From contig CAJUKG010000002.1 of assembly GCA_910586925.1 (NCBI GenBank), positions 62,001-126,000 on the forward strand: a DNA stretch of 64,000 nucleotides, given 5' to 3'. Shown in pieces: positions 40,465-50,900 of the stretch. This DNA is from an uncultured Christensenellaceae bacterium. Lineage in GTDB: Bacteria; Bacillota; Clostridia; Christensenellales; Pumilibacteraceae. The number at the start of each line of letters is the position of its first letter. The first letter of the stretch is position 1. The notes beneath the pieces were generated by a model that had not been told where the DNA came from, did not search any database, and was given only the letters and a program-made list of their open reading frames with translations. Position numbers and translations under genes: made by a program.

Positions 40465-40512
40465 AAAATATAAATACGTCAAAATTCGGCGCGTGAAATT
40501 TCTCGTTCGCTC

Positions 40513-40541
40513 TTGACAAGGCTGCGGAAAAGTTATATAAT
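40513..40541 (+). promoter_or_regulatory. Promoter of the first two-component operon
   Basis: TTGACA at 40513-40518, 17 nt, TATAAT at 40536-40541, then an AGGAGG site before ATG 40580. Confidence 0.88.
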
Positions 40542-40579
40542 AAACCGAATGCTGTTTCTTGTCGCTTCGAGGAGGACGC

Positions 40580-41290
40580 ATGAGGAATATCGCTATAGTG
40601 GAAGACGAAGACCCTGCCGCCGAGTGGTTGCGCGGGTATATTTGCAGGTTCGCCGAGAGCGACGGACGCGAGTTTCACGTGGACAGGTTTCGCAACGCCG
40701 TTGAGTTTCTCAATGGTTACAAATCGGTATATTCCGTTGTGTTCATGGATATTCAAATGCCGGGCAAGGACGGAATGAGTGCGGCTATCGAACTGCGCAA
40801 AATCGACAAAACGGTGTCGGTCGTTTTTATAACGAACCTCATACAGTACGCGCAAAAAGGTTACGAAGTGGACGCGGTCGCATACCTCTTGAAACCCGTC
40901 AATTATTACGATTTCGCGCTCAAGTTTCGGAAAGCACTCGACGTGTATGCCATGAACGAGCGGCGGGACATTACGATAAACGTATCGAGCGGGATATGCC
41001 GTGTTTCCACCGATAAGCTGATGTATGTGGAAATAGTGCGGCACAAACTTGTCTATCACCTCGTCGACGAAGTGCTCGAAGTGACCGGGGTATTGCAAAA
41101 AGCGGAGGAAGAACTCAAGAGTTACGGGTTTTTACGTTGCAATCAGTGTTATCTCGTCAACCCGAGATTTATTCGCAGCGTAAACGGACTCACGGTGCGC
41201 GTGGGCGACGACGAGCTTGCGATAAGCCGTCCGCGCAAAAACGCGTTCATGTCGGAGCTTGCGAAATGGTATGCGGGGGGGGGTGCATAA
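40580..41290 (+). CDS. LytTR-family response regulator (pair 1)
   Basis: A 236-residue regulator. Receiver domain about 1-120: acidic pocket EDEDP, phospho-acceptor in FMDIQMPG (about Asp56), and the switch Lys in LLKPVNY (about 104). C-terminal LytTR DNA-binding domain (about 130-232) with FLRCNQCYLVNPRFIRSV. AGGAGG lies before ATG 40580. The last codons (Ala-Gly-Gly-Gly-Ala) are encoded by a run of nine G at 41275-41283, one of the few long homopolymers here. The stop TAA touches the kinase ATG. Confidence 0.93.
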   Translation: MRNIAIVEDEDPAAEWLRGYICRFAESDGREFHVDRFRNAVEFLNGYKSVYSVVFMDIQMPGKDGMSAAIELRKIDKTVSVVFITNLIQYAQKGYEVDAVAYLLKPVNYYDFALKFRKALDVYAMNERRDITINVSSGICRVSTDKLMYVEIVRHKLVYHLVDEVLEVTGVLQKAEEELKSYGFLRCNQCYLVNPRFIRSVNGLTVRVGDDELAISRPRKNAFMSELAKWYAGGGA

Positions 41291-42685
41291 ATGACATTTT
41301 TGCAAGTTTTATGGACGTACGGCGTAATAATTTTCGAGTTTATTCTCGAGTTTTATATTTTCATGATAATGTTTTTGCACAAGCTCGATCGGCGGGACAG
41401 GTTTGTGCTTCGGGCGGTGCTGCTCTCTATCGCGTATTTTGTCATAGGACTTCCCGTCGCTTGGTTTTATGCGGCGTTCGGCGGAACGGTTTGGGGCAGA
41501 ATATTCGTATACGTCGTTTTGTTCGGCATAGCGACGGTGTTCGCCCGACTGTGCTTCGACGTGAGCTATCTCACCGCGCTGTTCTGTTGCAGTATGGCGT
41601 ATGCCGCGCAAAACCTCGTGTACAAGCTGTTTTTGACGTTTTGGACGTTCGGCGAGGTCTTGAGCCTGTACGAAAATTGGGGTGAATATTTCAACCTGTA
41701 CTACAGACTGATATACTACTGTTTTTGCGGCGTGTGTTACACTGCCGTATGGTTTTTGTTTGTGCGCGGGATCATCGCGCGGCTGTCCGCTTACGAGATA
41801 GACGTGAAGATGCTCGCCGTGACCGTCTTTGTACTGATAGTGACCGTGATTCTTTGCACCGTCGAAGACGTTTACTTTGCCGAATTAAGCGTGTGGCGTG
41901 AAAACAGATACGCAAATCCGATATTCTATATTCTGCGACAGACGGGAAACATGTTCTCGGTGGTATGTTGCGTCATCACGCTTCTTCTCGCGTCCAAAAC
42001 GATTGTCGAGCACCGACTTATGCGCGAAGTGGAATACCTCAAGCACGCGGTGCGTCAGGGTGAAAAGCAGTACGAGATATCCAAAGACACGATAGATTTA
42101 ATAAACGTGAAATGCCACGACATAAGATACCGACTGTCGTCGCTCGCCGCCATAGACGGCATTACTCCCGAGGCGTGGGAAGATCTCAATCGCAGTATAG
42201 CGATTTACGATACGCGTATTGCGACGGGGAATAAACTTCTCGACGTCCTTCTCACCGAGAAAAGTCTGTATTGCGAGAGCAACAACATAATTCTCTCGTG
42301 TATGGCGGACGGCGGCAAACTCGACTTTATGGCGGACGGCGATTTGTATTGCATGTTCGGCAATATTCTCGACAACGCGCTCGAAGCGGTCAACAAGATA
42401 AGCAAGCCCGACCGCCGTGTCGTAAACCTCGTAATAAAAGCGAAAGACGACATGATTCTCATTCAGGAGGACAACTATTTCGACGGAGAACTGCACCTCG
42501 TCGACGGACTGCCCGTCACCACGAAAGACGATAGAAGTTACCACGGATTCGGACTGCAAAGCGTGCGCATGATAGTCAAAAAGTACAACGGCACGCTGAC
42601 GGTGACGACGGCGGGCGACATATTCCGCCTTAACATAATGTTCTCGCCGACGGGCGACGAACAGGCGGGAGAGAATCGGTCATAA
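41291..42685 (+). CDS. AgrC/GHKL-type sensor histidine kinase (pair 1)
   Basis: A 464-residue kinase with about six membrane helices in residues 1-235, a helical dimerisation region with the phospho-acceptor in NVKCHDIRYRLSSL (about His277), and a GHKL ATPase domain with N box NILDNALEAV (about 362) and G box HGFGLQSVRMI (about 419). The layout matches peptide-sensing AgrC-like kinases. No AgrB/AgrD-type genes are nearby. It is paralogous to the kinase at 57.4 kb, sharing LLTEKSLYCES-type wording. It opens at ATG directly after the regulator stop. Confidence 0.92.
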   Translation: MTFLQVLWTYGVIIFEFILEFYIFMIMFLHKLDRRDRFVLRAVLLSIAYFVIGLPVAWFYAAFGGTVWGRIFVYVVLFGIATVFARLCFDVSYLTALFCCSMAYAAQNLVYKLFLTFWTFGEVLSLYENWGEYFNLYYRLIYYCFCGVCYTAVWFLFVRGIIARLSAYEIDVKMLAVTVFVLIVTVILCTVEDVYFAELSVWRENRYANPIFYILRQTGNMFSVVCCVITLLLASKTIVEHRLMREVEYLKHAVRQGEKQYEISKDTIDLINVKCHDIRYRLSSLAAIDGITPEAWEDLNRSIAIYDTRIATGNKLLDVLLTEKSLYCESNNIILSCMADGGKLDFMADGDLYCMFGNILDNALEAVNKISKPDRRVVNLVIKAKDDMILIQEDNYFDGELHLVDGLPVTTKDDRSYHGFGLQSVRMIVKKYNGTLTVTTAGDIFRLNIMFSPTGDEQAGENRS

Positions 42686-42781
42686 CCGAAAAAATAGCTC
42701 GGGCGCGACAGAATAGGTAAAAATCCCGCAGTTCGGGAAACGCTATTGACTTTATATATTTGCATTTGATAAAACAGAGAT

Positions 42782-44332
42782 ATGAAATTCGTTCGATTTA
42801 TCTCTGTTTTTTATATTGCATTCGTTTTGTCCGTGTCGCTCGGCTGCTCGACCGATGCGGGCGTAAAACCCGAGGTCGGAGCTCCGCATTCGTCCGCAGT
42901 CGGCATAGCCGATCGTCGCGCAACCGAATCCGAGAAAATCGTCGATTTCGCGACGGGCGAAACCTATGCGTTCAAAGCGATGGACGACTATCGCAACGGC
43001 GCGCCGTTCGATTGCGATTGGGATAAAAACAACGCCGTTATTGCGGACGGCATTTTGCATATGTCGGTGAATAAAGCCGATGACGGCTACAGCGGCGCGG
43101 AATACCGTTCCCGCGTAAAACTCGGTTACGGATATTACGCCGTGAGCATGAAAGCGGCGGCGAAATCGGGCGTTATTTCGTCCTTTTTCACGTACACGGG
43201 CGAACCTGTGCAGGACGAAATAGACGTTGAATTTTTAGGGAAAGACACTACCAAAGTACAATTTAACTATTATACCAACGGTTACGGCGGTCATGAGTAT
43301 GTTCACGAGCTGGGTTTTGACGCGAGCGAGGACTTCCACGAGTACGCGTTCGATTGGCAAAAGAACAGTATAGTGTGGTATGTGGACGGCAAAGCGGTGT
43401 ACAAAGCGACGCGCAATATCCCGTCCATGCCGTCTGAGATCATCATGAACGTATGGAACGGCGCGGGCGACGGCTTTAACAACTGGTGCGGCGAGTTCGA
43501 CGGCAAAAACCTGCCGGCGACAGCCGAATACAAGTGGATAGCGCATAAGCCGAACAGCGGCACGCTTCCGCCCGTTCCCGACGATGAATCGACGCCGCCT
43601 GTCAAGCCCGATAATCCGGACGAAAAACCGGAAGATCCCGACGTTAAGCCCGTCGAGCCGGAAAAGCCCGCAATAGCTCCCGATTATTTTACAGCCGACG
43701 AAAACAAGATAGCGAACTTCGCTAACGGCGGGTCAAATAATTTCCATGCGGCGAATAATTGGACTAACGGCAATATGTTCGACTGCTATTGGTACCCCGA
43801 TAACATAGCGTTCGGCGGCGGAAACATGACGCTTTCCATTACCCGCGACAGCCACCGCGGCTACGGTTACGCGGCAGGCGAGTATCGGACAAACGCCGAT
43901 TACGGATTCGGATATGTGTCGGCGAGCATAAAAGCGGCAAAGTGCGACGGCACGGTGACTTCGCTGTTCACGTACACGAACACTCCGCGCTGGGACGAAA
44001 TAGACATAGAGATACTCGGAAAAGACACGACAAAAGTGCAGTTCAATTACTACACGAACGGCAAGGCGGATCACGAGTATATGCACGATCTCGGTTTCGA
44101 CGCATCGGAAGGGTTTCACGAGTATGCGTTTTTGTGGACGAGCGAGAGCATAATTTGGTTTGTGGACGGCAAAGCGGTGTACAAAGCGACGCGCGACATT
44201 CCGCAGTATCCCGGCAAGATCATGGTCAATCTGTGGAACGGAATAGGCGTGGACGAATGGCTCAAGCCTTTCGATTCGAGTAAACTGCCCGTCACGGCGC
44301 AGTACAAGTGGATAGGCTACAAATCGTTGTAA
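42782..44332 (+). CDS. Lipoprotein with two GH16 lichenase-type domains
   Basis: A 516-residue secreted lipoprotein (lipobox LSVSLGC, about Cys22). Two GH16 catalytic domains lie in tandem, joined by a Pro/Asp/Lys-rich linker (about 262-305). Each has the DEIDxExLGKDTT active-site block: DEIDVEFLGKD (from residue 145) and DEIDIEILGKD (from 405), both keeping the two catalytic Glu. The KVQFNYYTNG wording after it is the hallmark of 1,3-1,4-beta-glucanase (lichenase) enzymes. It probably cuts mixed-linkage beta-glucan at the cell surface. The Shine-Dalgarno is weak (CAGAGA). The gap before it has no clean promoter, so read-through from the kinase is possible. Confidence 0.92.
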   Translation: MKFVRFISVFYIAFVLSVSLGCSTDAGVKPEVGAPHSSAVGIADRRATESEKIVDFATGETYAFKAMDDYRNGAPFDCDWDKNNAVIADGILHMSVNKADDGYSGAEYRSRVKLGYGYYAVSMKAAAKSGVISSFFTYTGEPVQDEIDVEFLGKDTTKVQFNYYTNGYGGHEYVHELGFDASEDFHEYAFDWQKNSIVWYVDGKAVYKATRNIPSMPSEIIMNVWNGAGDGFNNWCGEFDGKNLPATAEYKWIAHKPNSGTLPPVPDDESTPPVKPDNPDEKPEDPDVKPVEPEKPAIAPDYFTADENKIANFANGGSNNFHAANNWTNGNMFDCYWYPDNIAFGGGNMTLSITRDSHRGYGYAAGEYRTNADYGFGYVSASIKAAKCDGTVTSLFTYTNTPRWDEIDIEILGKDTTKVQFNYYTNGKADHEYMHDLGFDASEGFHEYAFLWTSESIIWFVDGKAVYKATRDIPQYPGKIMVNLWNGIGVDEWLKPFDSSKLPVTAQYKWIGYKSL

Positions 44333-44343
44333 CTTCGGCTATT

Positions 44344-44361
44344 AAGCCGCAAAAGCGGCTT
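44344..44361 (+). other. Hairpin between the two GH16 genes
   Basis: AAGCCGC-AAAA-GCGGCTT, a 7-bp perfect stem without a proper T run; probably a partial attenuator or mRNA stabiliser. Confidence 0.5.
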
Positions 44362-44391
44362 TGCAAATACATTTATATAAGGAGAAAATGT

Positions 44392-47300
44392 ATGAAAAAG
44401 AGAACAAGAATGTTGTGTGCGGCGTTTGCCGCAACGTTCACTGCGGGTAGCGTTGCGGGGCTTGCGGCTTGCGCGAGCGATCCCGTTCCGCTCACCGACG
44501 AACCGCTCAAAGCGACGCTCCTTGCCGACTTTACGCAGGGCGCGGACGCGAGAAAAGAGATATTCGCGTCGGGCAGCAAGGGCTATTCGTGGGAGAACGG
44601 CGAGCCGTTCAACGTGTGGTGGAAGCCCGAGAACGTTACATACGAGAACAACAAAATGCAACTCGCCATTTCCGAAATGACGGTCAAGGAACAGAAGTGG
44701 GACGAGGAAAAGCAGGAAAATGTAGACGTCGTTGCCGATTATTACGGCGCGGAAACGCGTACCGAACACTATTACGGTTTCGGTGATTTTCAAGTTCGCA
44801 TGAAGCCCTCCGCGGTCGCGGGCACGGCGAGCACTTTCTTTACGTGCACAGGTCCTTACGACGTATGGTACGAGGACGACGGCGAAACGGTCAAAAAGAC
44901 TAACAATCACGACGAAATCGACATCGAGTTTTTGGGTAAAGATACGACAAAAGTGCAGTTCAACTACTTTGCGGGCGGTGTCGGCGGTCACGAATATATG
45001 TACGACCTCGGTTTCGACGCGAGCAAAGATTTCCACAATTACGGCTTCCGTTGGACGGAAAGCTATATCACTTGGTTCGTCGACGATACGCCCGTGTATC
45101 GCGTCGACCGTCCCGAGGAGGGCGGCTGGCCGGAGGATCCCGGCAGGGTCATAATGAACTATTGGTGCGGCACCGAGGCGGCTTCCGCGTGGATGGCTCC
45201 GTTCGCGGACGATTACAGCGGCAGAGCCGAATACGAGTGGATCAAGACGAGCGCGAAAGAGCAACCCGATCCCAATACCGCGCACGTAAAACCGCTCCCG
45301 CCCGTCGAAATCACGGTGCCGAGCGAGGGCTGGACGGATATTTCGATTGACGACTTCGACGGCTGGGGCAGCTATGCGATAGACAAAACGGACGGTTTAA
45401 CTATATCCCACGAAGAAGCGAAAAAGGATTTCGCGTGTTGCGGAAGCACTCTCGCCGACAGCTACAGCTGGGTGAAGTTCACGATTAAGAACAACGACGA
45501 GAACGATGCGAACGTTCGTATCGACTTTAAGAAAGAGGGAAAATCGGGCGCGGTTGCCGCGGTAGTATCCGAGTGCGAAGGCGTTACGTATAATGCCGTC
45601 GACGCGGCGGTTTCGGCAAACCTCGGCGGCGGAGAAGAAGCGGAAGTCGCGGTCAAGATCAAGAATACGTTCATAGATCAAATGGTCGTGTTCCTCAATT
45701 CCATGGACAGCGCAAGCTCCGAGACGGGAAGCATTACCATATCCGAACTGCAGGGCATAATAAATACCGAAGTCACTCCGCCCGACCCCGTGGATCCCAC
45801 TCCGCCTACGTACGAAGACGGCACGGCGATTGATATAGCCGGTTTCGACGGTTGGGGAATGTATGCCTCGGACAATACGGACGGCGTAATCAACATTTCG
45901 CATCCGACCGCCAAAAAGGCGACATATAATTGCTGCGGCATGGATTTGGCTTCCGATTACAGCGTTATCAAATTCACGATAAAAAATAACGCGGAAGTCG
46001 GCGCGGCGGTAAAACTCGATATTAAAAAGAAAGGCGTTGCCGACGGCGATAACGGTGTCGGCGGCGTGTCCGAAGTCGAAGTCACGCGCGGCGGCGGCGA
46101 AAACAATTATGCTTATGTAAACGATTACGACGCTTCCGTCGTTATAATCATCGACGCGGGAAGCGAGCTTGATATTACCGTTACCGTCAAGAGCGACGTA
46201 GCAGTAAATCAGTTCGTAGTATTCCTCAACAGTATTGATGACGAACATTGCGGCGATGTAGGCGATATAACCATAAGCAAACTGCGCGGCACGGTAAAAT
46301 CTTCCGACCCCACGCCTCCCGTCAATCCCGATCCGGTAGACCCCGATCCTGTCGATCCCGACCCCGTTCCGCCTGCCGTTACGTCTTTCGACGTTCCGAC
46401 GACGGGCTGGGAAGCGGTGGACGACCACCTCGACGGTTGGGAAATGTACACGCTCGAGCGCACGCCGTTTGCTTATTACAACGGCGTCAAGGTAATCAAA
46501 AAGACTGCGACGAGCAGCTGTTGCGGCATGGATCTCGAGAAAAAGTATTCGTACTTCATGTTCTCGATTAAGAACGAACTCGGCACGCCCGCCGAAATGC
46601 GTTTCGACTTCAAGCAAAAGGACATCGACGGCACGGGCACTGTTTTAGCCGCTATGGTCAACGGTAAAGCCGTCGCAATCGACGCCGAGGCGAAAGCCGC
46701 GCTCGTCACTGTACCCGCAAATGCATTTGTGAACGTCGTTATCAAGCTCGATTCGACGTTGGACATGAATCAGTTTGTCGTCTTTCTCAACTCGCTTAAG
46801 GAAGAAGGCAACCCGACGGACGGTACCGTCGTGCTTACCGATTTCCGCGGTATTGCGGCGACGCCCGCCGAAACTCCCGACCCTTCGCCCGCAGAGGGCT
46901 GGACGGATATTCCGCTCGATGCGTTCGCCGGTTGGGATATGTACGAAATGGATAAAACCGCGGGCATCAAGATCTCGCACGAAGAAACTCGCGCCGACTA
47001 TAATTGCTGCGGCGGCGATCTTGCGGTAAACTACAGCTGGGTCAAGTTTTCCGTCACCAACAACGGAAACGAAACGGCTATGCTTCGCGTCGATTTCAAG
47101 GATAAAAGCAAGGACAGCAACCCGAGCTATGTTTCCGAAGTGTACCCGCTCAATAACGTAATGCGGGTCGCCGAGGGCAAGGAAGGCAAAACTTCGTACT
47201 CGGCGGGCATTATCGTCGAAGCGGGCAAAACCGTTGACGTCGTGCTCAAACTCGACAGCAAATTCTTCAATCAAATGGTCATATTCATGAACTCGCTTCC

Positions 47301-47883
47301 CGCCGTCGGCAAAGCGTCCGCGGGTGACGTTACGATTACCGATTTGAAAGGCATTGTCGATCCGAGTATCGAACACGTCGATCCCAACGCGCAAGAAGTG
47401 CTCGATCTCAATTTCGGCGGACATAGCAAGTACACGATAAACAAGAGCGGCGAAGGCACCAACGTTAAATACAGCGACGTACAGCTCGGATCGTTCGTTA
47501 ATATGCACGCCAGAATCGAAGGCGTCGACGCCAAAAAGTTCAACACGCTCAAAATGACGGTAAAAAACAACGGTGCCGACAATATTCTTTTGCGCGTCGC
47601 TATCTGCAATTATAACGACGGCAACGACAACGTCAAAGAAGATCGCAACACATGCAATACCGAACAAGCGATAAACGGTCCGTATTATCAGGACGGTCGC
47701 GGCGGCACGTACGTAGTTATACCCGCGGGGCAAGAAGTGACCGTTGATTTCAAATATGTACCGCAAGGCGGCGAACGCGATCCGGAAGCGATTTATATTT
47801 ACATAGACTCGAGCAAGAAAGACGACAGCAAAACATGTTCGGGCGATATAACGTTCAAGCAGTTCGCGCTTGCAAATACATGA
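44392..47883 (+). CDS. GH16 lipoprotein with an array of vicinal-cysteine modules
   Basis: 1163 residues. A lipoprotein signal (LAACAS) and one GH16 domain (about 40-295) with DEIDIEFLGKD from residue 174 are followed by four modules of about 165-195 residues and a divergent fifth. Each of the four has GW/DGW near its start, a Cys-Cys-Gly pair (residues 349-350, 514-515, 710-711 and 872-873) and a YSWVKFTIKNN-type strand. The modules are joined by Pro/Asp linkers. I do not recognise the module; its position suggests carbohydrate binding at the cell surface. The fifth unit (about 1001-1163) keeps the KNNG strand but not the Cys pair. AAGGAG precedes ATG 44392. Confidence 0.88.
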   Translation: MKKRTRMLCAAFAATFTAGSVAGLAACASDPVPLTDEPLKATLLADFTQGADARKEIFASGSKGYSWENGEPFNVWWKPENVTYENNKMQLAISEMTVKEQKWDEEKQENVDVVADYYGAETRTEHYYGFGDFQVRMKPSAVAGTASTFFTCTGPYDVWYEDDGETVKKTNNHDEIDIEFLGKDTTKVQFNYFAGGVGGHEYMYDLGFDASKDFHNYGFRWTESYITWFVDDTPVYRVDRPEEGGWPEDPGRVIMNYWCGTEAASAWMAPFADDYSGRAEYEWIKTSAKEQPDPNTAHVKPLPPVEITVPSEGWTDISIDDFDGWGSYAIDKTDGLTISHEEAKKDFACCGSTLADSYSWVKFTIKNNDENDANVRIDFKKEGKSGAVAAVVSECEGVTYNAVDAAVSANLGGGEEAEVAVKIKNTFIDQMVVFLNSMDSASSETGSITISELQGIINTEVTPPDPVDPTPPTYEDGTAIDIAGFDGWGMYASDNTDGVINISHPTAKKATYNCCGMDLASDYSVIKFTIKNNAEVGAAVKLDIKKKGVADGDNGVGGVSEVEVTRGGGENNYAYVNDYDASVVIIIDAGSELDITVTVKSDVAVNQFVVFLNSIDDEHCGDVGDITISKLRGTVKSSDPTPPVNPDPVDPDPVDPDPVPPAVTSFDVPTTGWEAVDDHLDGWEMYTLERTPFAYYNGVKVIKKTATSSCCGMDLEKKYSYFMFSIKNELGTPAEMRFDFKQKDIDGTGTVLAAMVNGKAVAIDAEAKAALVTVPANAFVNVVIKLDSTLDMNQFVVFLNSLKEEGNPTDGTVVLTDFRGIAATPAETPDPSPAEGWTDIPLDAFAGWDMYEMDKTAGIKISHEETRADYNCCGGDLAVNYSWVKFSVTNNGNETAMLRVDFKDKSKDSNPSYVSEVYPLNNVMRVAEGKEGKTSYSAGIIVEAGKTVDVVLKLDSKFFNQMVIFMNSLPAVGKASAGDVTITDLKGIVDPSIEHVDPNAQEVLDLNFGGHSKYTINKSGEGTNVKYSDVQLGSFVNMHARIEGVDAKKFNTLKMTVKNNGADNILLRVAICNYNDGNDNVKEDRNTCNTEQAINGPYYQDGRGGTYVVIPAGQEVTVDFKYVPQGGERDPEAIYIYIDSSKKDDSKTCSGDITFKQFALANT

Positions 47884-47910
47884 TTGCTATAATCGGTTCG
47901 GGAGAAAATA

Positions 47911-50900
47911 ATGGCAAACAAGAAAAAGAGTAAAGTAGGGATTATTGTCATTCCGATTGCGATAGCGTTTATTCTCGTGTTTACGATATTCTTCAACGTG
48001 CTGTCGCTCGGCAAGTTCGATAACATTTTCGAACAGTTTTTGGGCAAGACCGCGGACAGTATTCGCGGCGACACGAAGGGTGCGGACGTTGATTACGTAA
48101 AGAGTGCGTTTAATAGTGTCGAGGAACTTTACCGCCACGAGGAGCGACTCGTCGCCGAAATCGCGCAAGAGGGTATAACGCTTCTCGAAAACGACGGACT
48201 CTTGCCGCTCGCAAAAGGCACCGAAATCAGTCTTTTCTCGCACTCGTCCGTCGATCTCGTGAGCGGCGGGTCAGGGTCCGGCTCGGGCAGTTTCGAACTC
48301 ACGCTCGACCTCAAGACGGGACTTACCGATGCGGGGCTTAAAGTGAACGAAACGCTGTGGAATTTCTACAGCAAAGGCGCAGGCTCCAAATACGGTCGCG
48401 GCGCAGGCGTCATCAACTACGGCGAGTCCCTCGATTGGAGCATAAACGAGTGCCCCGCGAACGTCATAAAAGCCGATAGCTCGGTTACGTCGTCGTTCGG
48501 AAACTCCGTCGCTATGTTCGTGTTTTCGCGGACGGGCGGCGAGGGCGGCGACCTCGCCCGCGATATGGCGGCGTACGGCGGAAAGCCCGGCAATCACTAT
48601 CTCGAGCCGGACGACACCGAACTCGGCGTCATCTCGTATCTCAACGAAACTTTCGAGAACGTCATTATTCTCGTCAACTGCAACAACGCGCCCGAACTCG
48701 GGTGGGTGAAGAACTTTCCGAATATCAAAGCTGTGCTCAACTTCCCGGGAGCGGGGCGCACGGGCACTCGCGGACTCGGATATGTGCTTACGGGGCTTGA
48801 CGCCGACGGCAACGAGATTTCGCCGTCGGGGCATCTCGTCGATACGTTCGTATACGACAACTTTTCTTCGCCCGCGATGCAGAACATGGGCGACTATAAC
48901 TACACGGGCACCGACTACTATTACGTCAATTACGCCGAGGGTATATATGTCGGTTACAAGTATTACGAAACGCGTTACGAAGACGTCGTGACTAAACGCG
49001 ACGGCGCGGGTGCGTTCGATTATTCGCATACCGTGCTTTACCCGTTCGGTTACGGCAAAAGTTACACGAGCTTTGCTTGGAACGATTTCGAAATGACGCA
49101 GCCCGACGCGAACGGCGATTTCACGGTGACGCTCACCGTCGAAAACATCGGCGGACGCGCGGGGAAAGACGTCGTGCAGCTGTACGTGCAAAAGCCGTAC
49201 ATTTCGGGCGGCGTCGAAAAATCGGCGGTCGAGCTTGTCGGGTTCGAAAAGACGAAACTGCTTGCAACGAGCGGCGAAAACAAAACCGCCGACGTCAAGT
49301 TCAAGCTCAATATTGCCGACCTCGTTTCGTACGACGCGAAGGACGCCAAAGGTTACATTCTCGACCCCGGTCGGTACTATCTGACGGTCGCAGGCGACGC
49401 GCACGAAGCGGTCAACAACATACTTGCCGAGCGCAATGTCACGGGTACGGACAAACAGGGCAACTCCGATTATGTCGACAAGTTCGATATAGCCGAACGC
49501 AAAGTGTACTCGACGAACGTACTGAATAACGAAGTTACGAATAAATTCGATAACGCATCGCTTAGTGACGCGAAGTATCTGTCGCGGTCGAATTGGGTCG
49601 CGGCGGATAACGACGGACTGCGTTACGGCACCCGTTCGAACACGGACAGCGGCGCGGAGATAGGCGGCAAACAGTGGTCGCATGCGATTACGCCCGAGCT
49701 GAAAGCCGCGCTCGATTCGGATAGTTCGCTCAATCCCGCCGAGGGCACGGTACCCAAAACGTACACGTTCGGCGCAAAGAACGACGTGGATCTTATCGAC
49801 CTTCGCGGGCTTGATTTCGAGGACCCGCTGTGGCAAGAGCTTCTCGATGAAATCACTCTTTCCGAGCTTGCGCTGCTGATAGACGAATGCGGATATTGCT
49901 CGCCGCAGGTAAAGTCGATCAACAAACCGAAAGTGACCGACCTCGACGGTCCCGCGGGGCTTAACCTCGTCGTCGGGCACGGCTCGGCTGATTTGGGCGG
50001 CGGCTACAAGGCGATGACCTGGCCGAGCGCGTACATGATCGCTTGCACTTGGAGCGAAGAACTCGCCGAACAAATGGGCGAGGGCGTCGGCGAGGACGGA
50101 CTGTACGCCGGTGTCGTCGGCTGGTACGGTCCCGCCGTCAATATCCACAGAACGCCGTTCGCGGGGCGCAACTTCGAATACTACAGCGAGGACAGCTATT
50201 TGAGCGGTATTCTCGGCAAAGCGGCGGTCCACGGCGCGGCGACGAAGGGCATGTATGCTTTTCTCAAGCATTTCGCGCTCAACGATCAGGAAACGCACCG
50301 CGATCATCTCGGCATAGTCACTTGGGCGGAAGAACAGGCTATCCGCGAAATTTATCTCAAGCCGTTCGAAATGACGATCGTCGACAATACCGTAACTATC
50401 AAGTATAACGAGCCGATTAAAGACGGTGGCGAGATCACCGGCTATACGCCCAAAACTGCGGAAGTGCCCGCCGCGACCGCAATCATGAGCAGCTTCAACC
50501 GCATCGGCACGACGTGGGCGGGCGGCAATTACAACCTTTTGACGGGCGTGCTTCGCAAAGAGTGGGGCTTCAACGGGTTCGTGTTAACCGATTACGAAGT
50601 GTCGAGCTACATGTTCACGGGACAGTGCCTCGCGGCGGGCGGCGACGCCAAACTCAAAACCGTCGGGCTGGCAGGCAACTTCCTGTTTGGATATTCGCTT
50701 AAAGGCGAACTCGAGGATCAGGGCTATGCACGTGAAGCGGCGCACCATATTCTGTACACCGTCGTAAATTCGGCGGCTATGAACGGATATGTTCACGGCG
50801 TGGAGTTCGTCAACGGGTTCGCATACTACAAGATAATTATTATCGTATGGGACTTGCTCGCGGCGGCGGGAATAGGCGTGCTCGTGTTCTTCCTCGTCAA

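Noticed and set aside
48271..50307. 678-residue open frame on the minus strand opposite the GH3 gene
   Set aside because: Same codon-bias shadow; the GH3 motifs and ribosome-binding site are on the plus strand.
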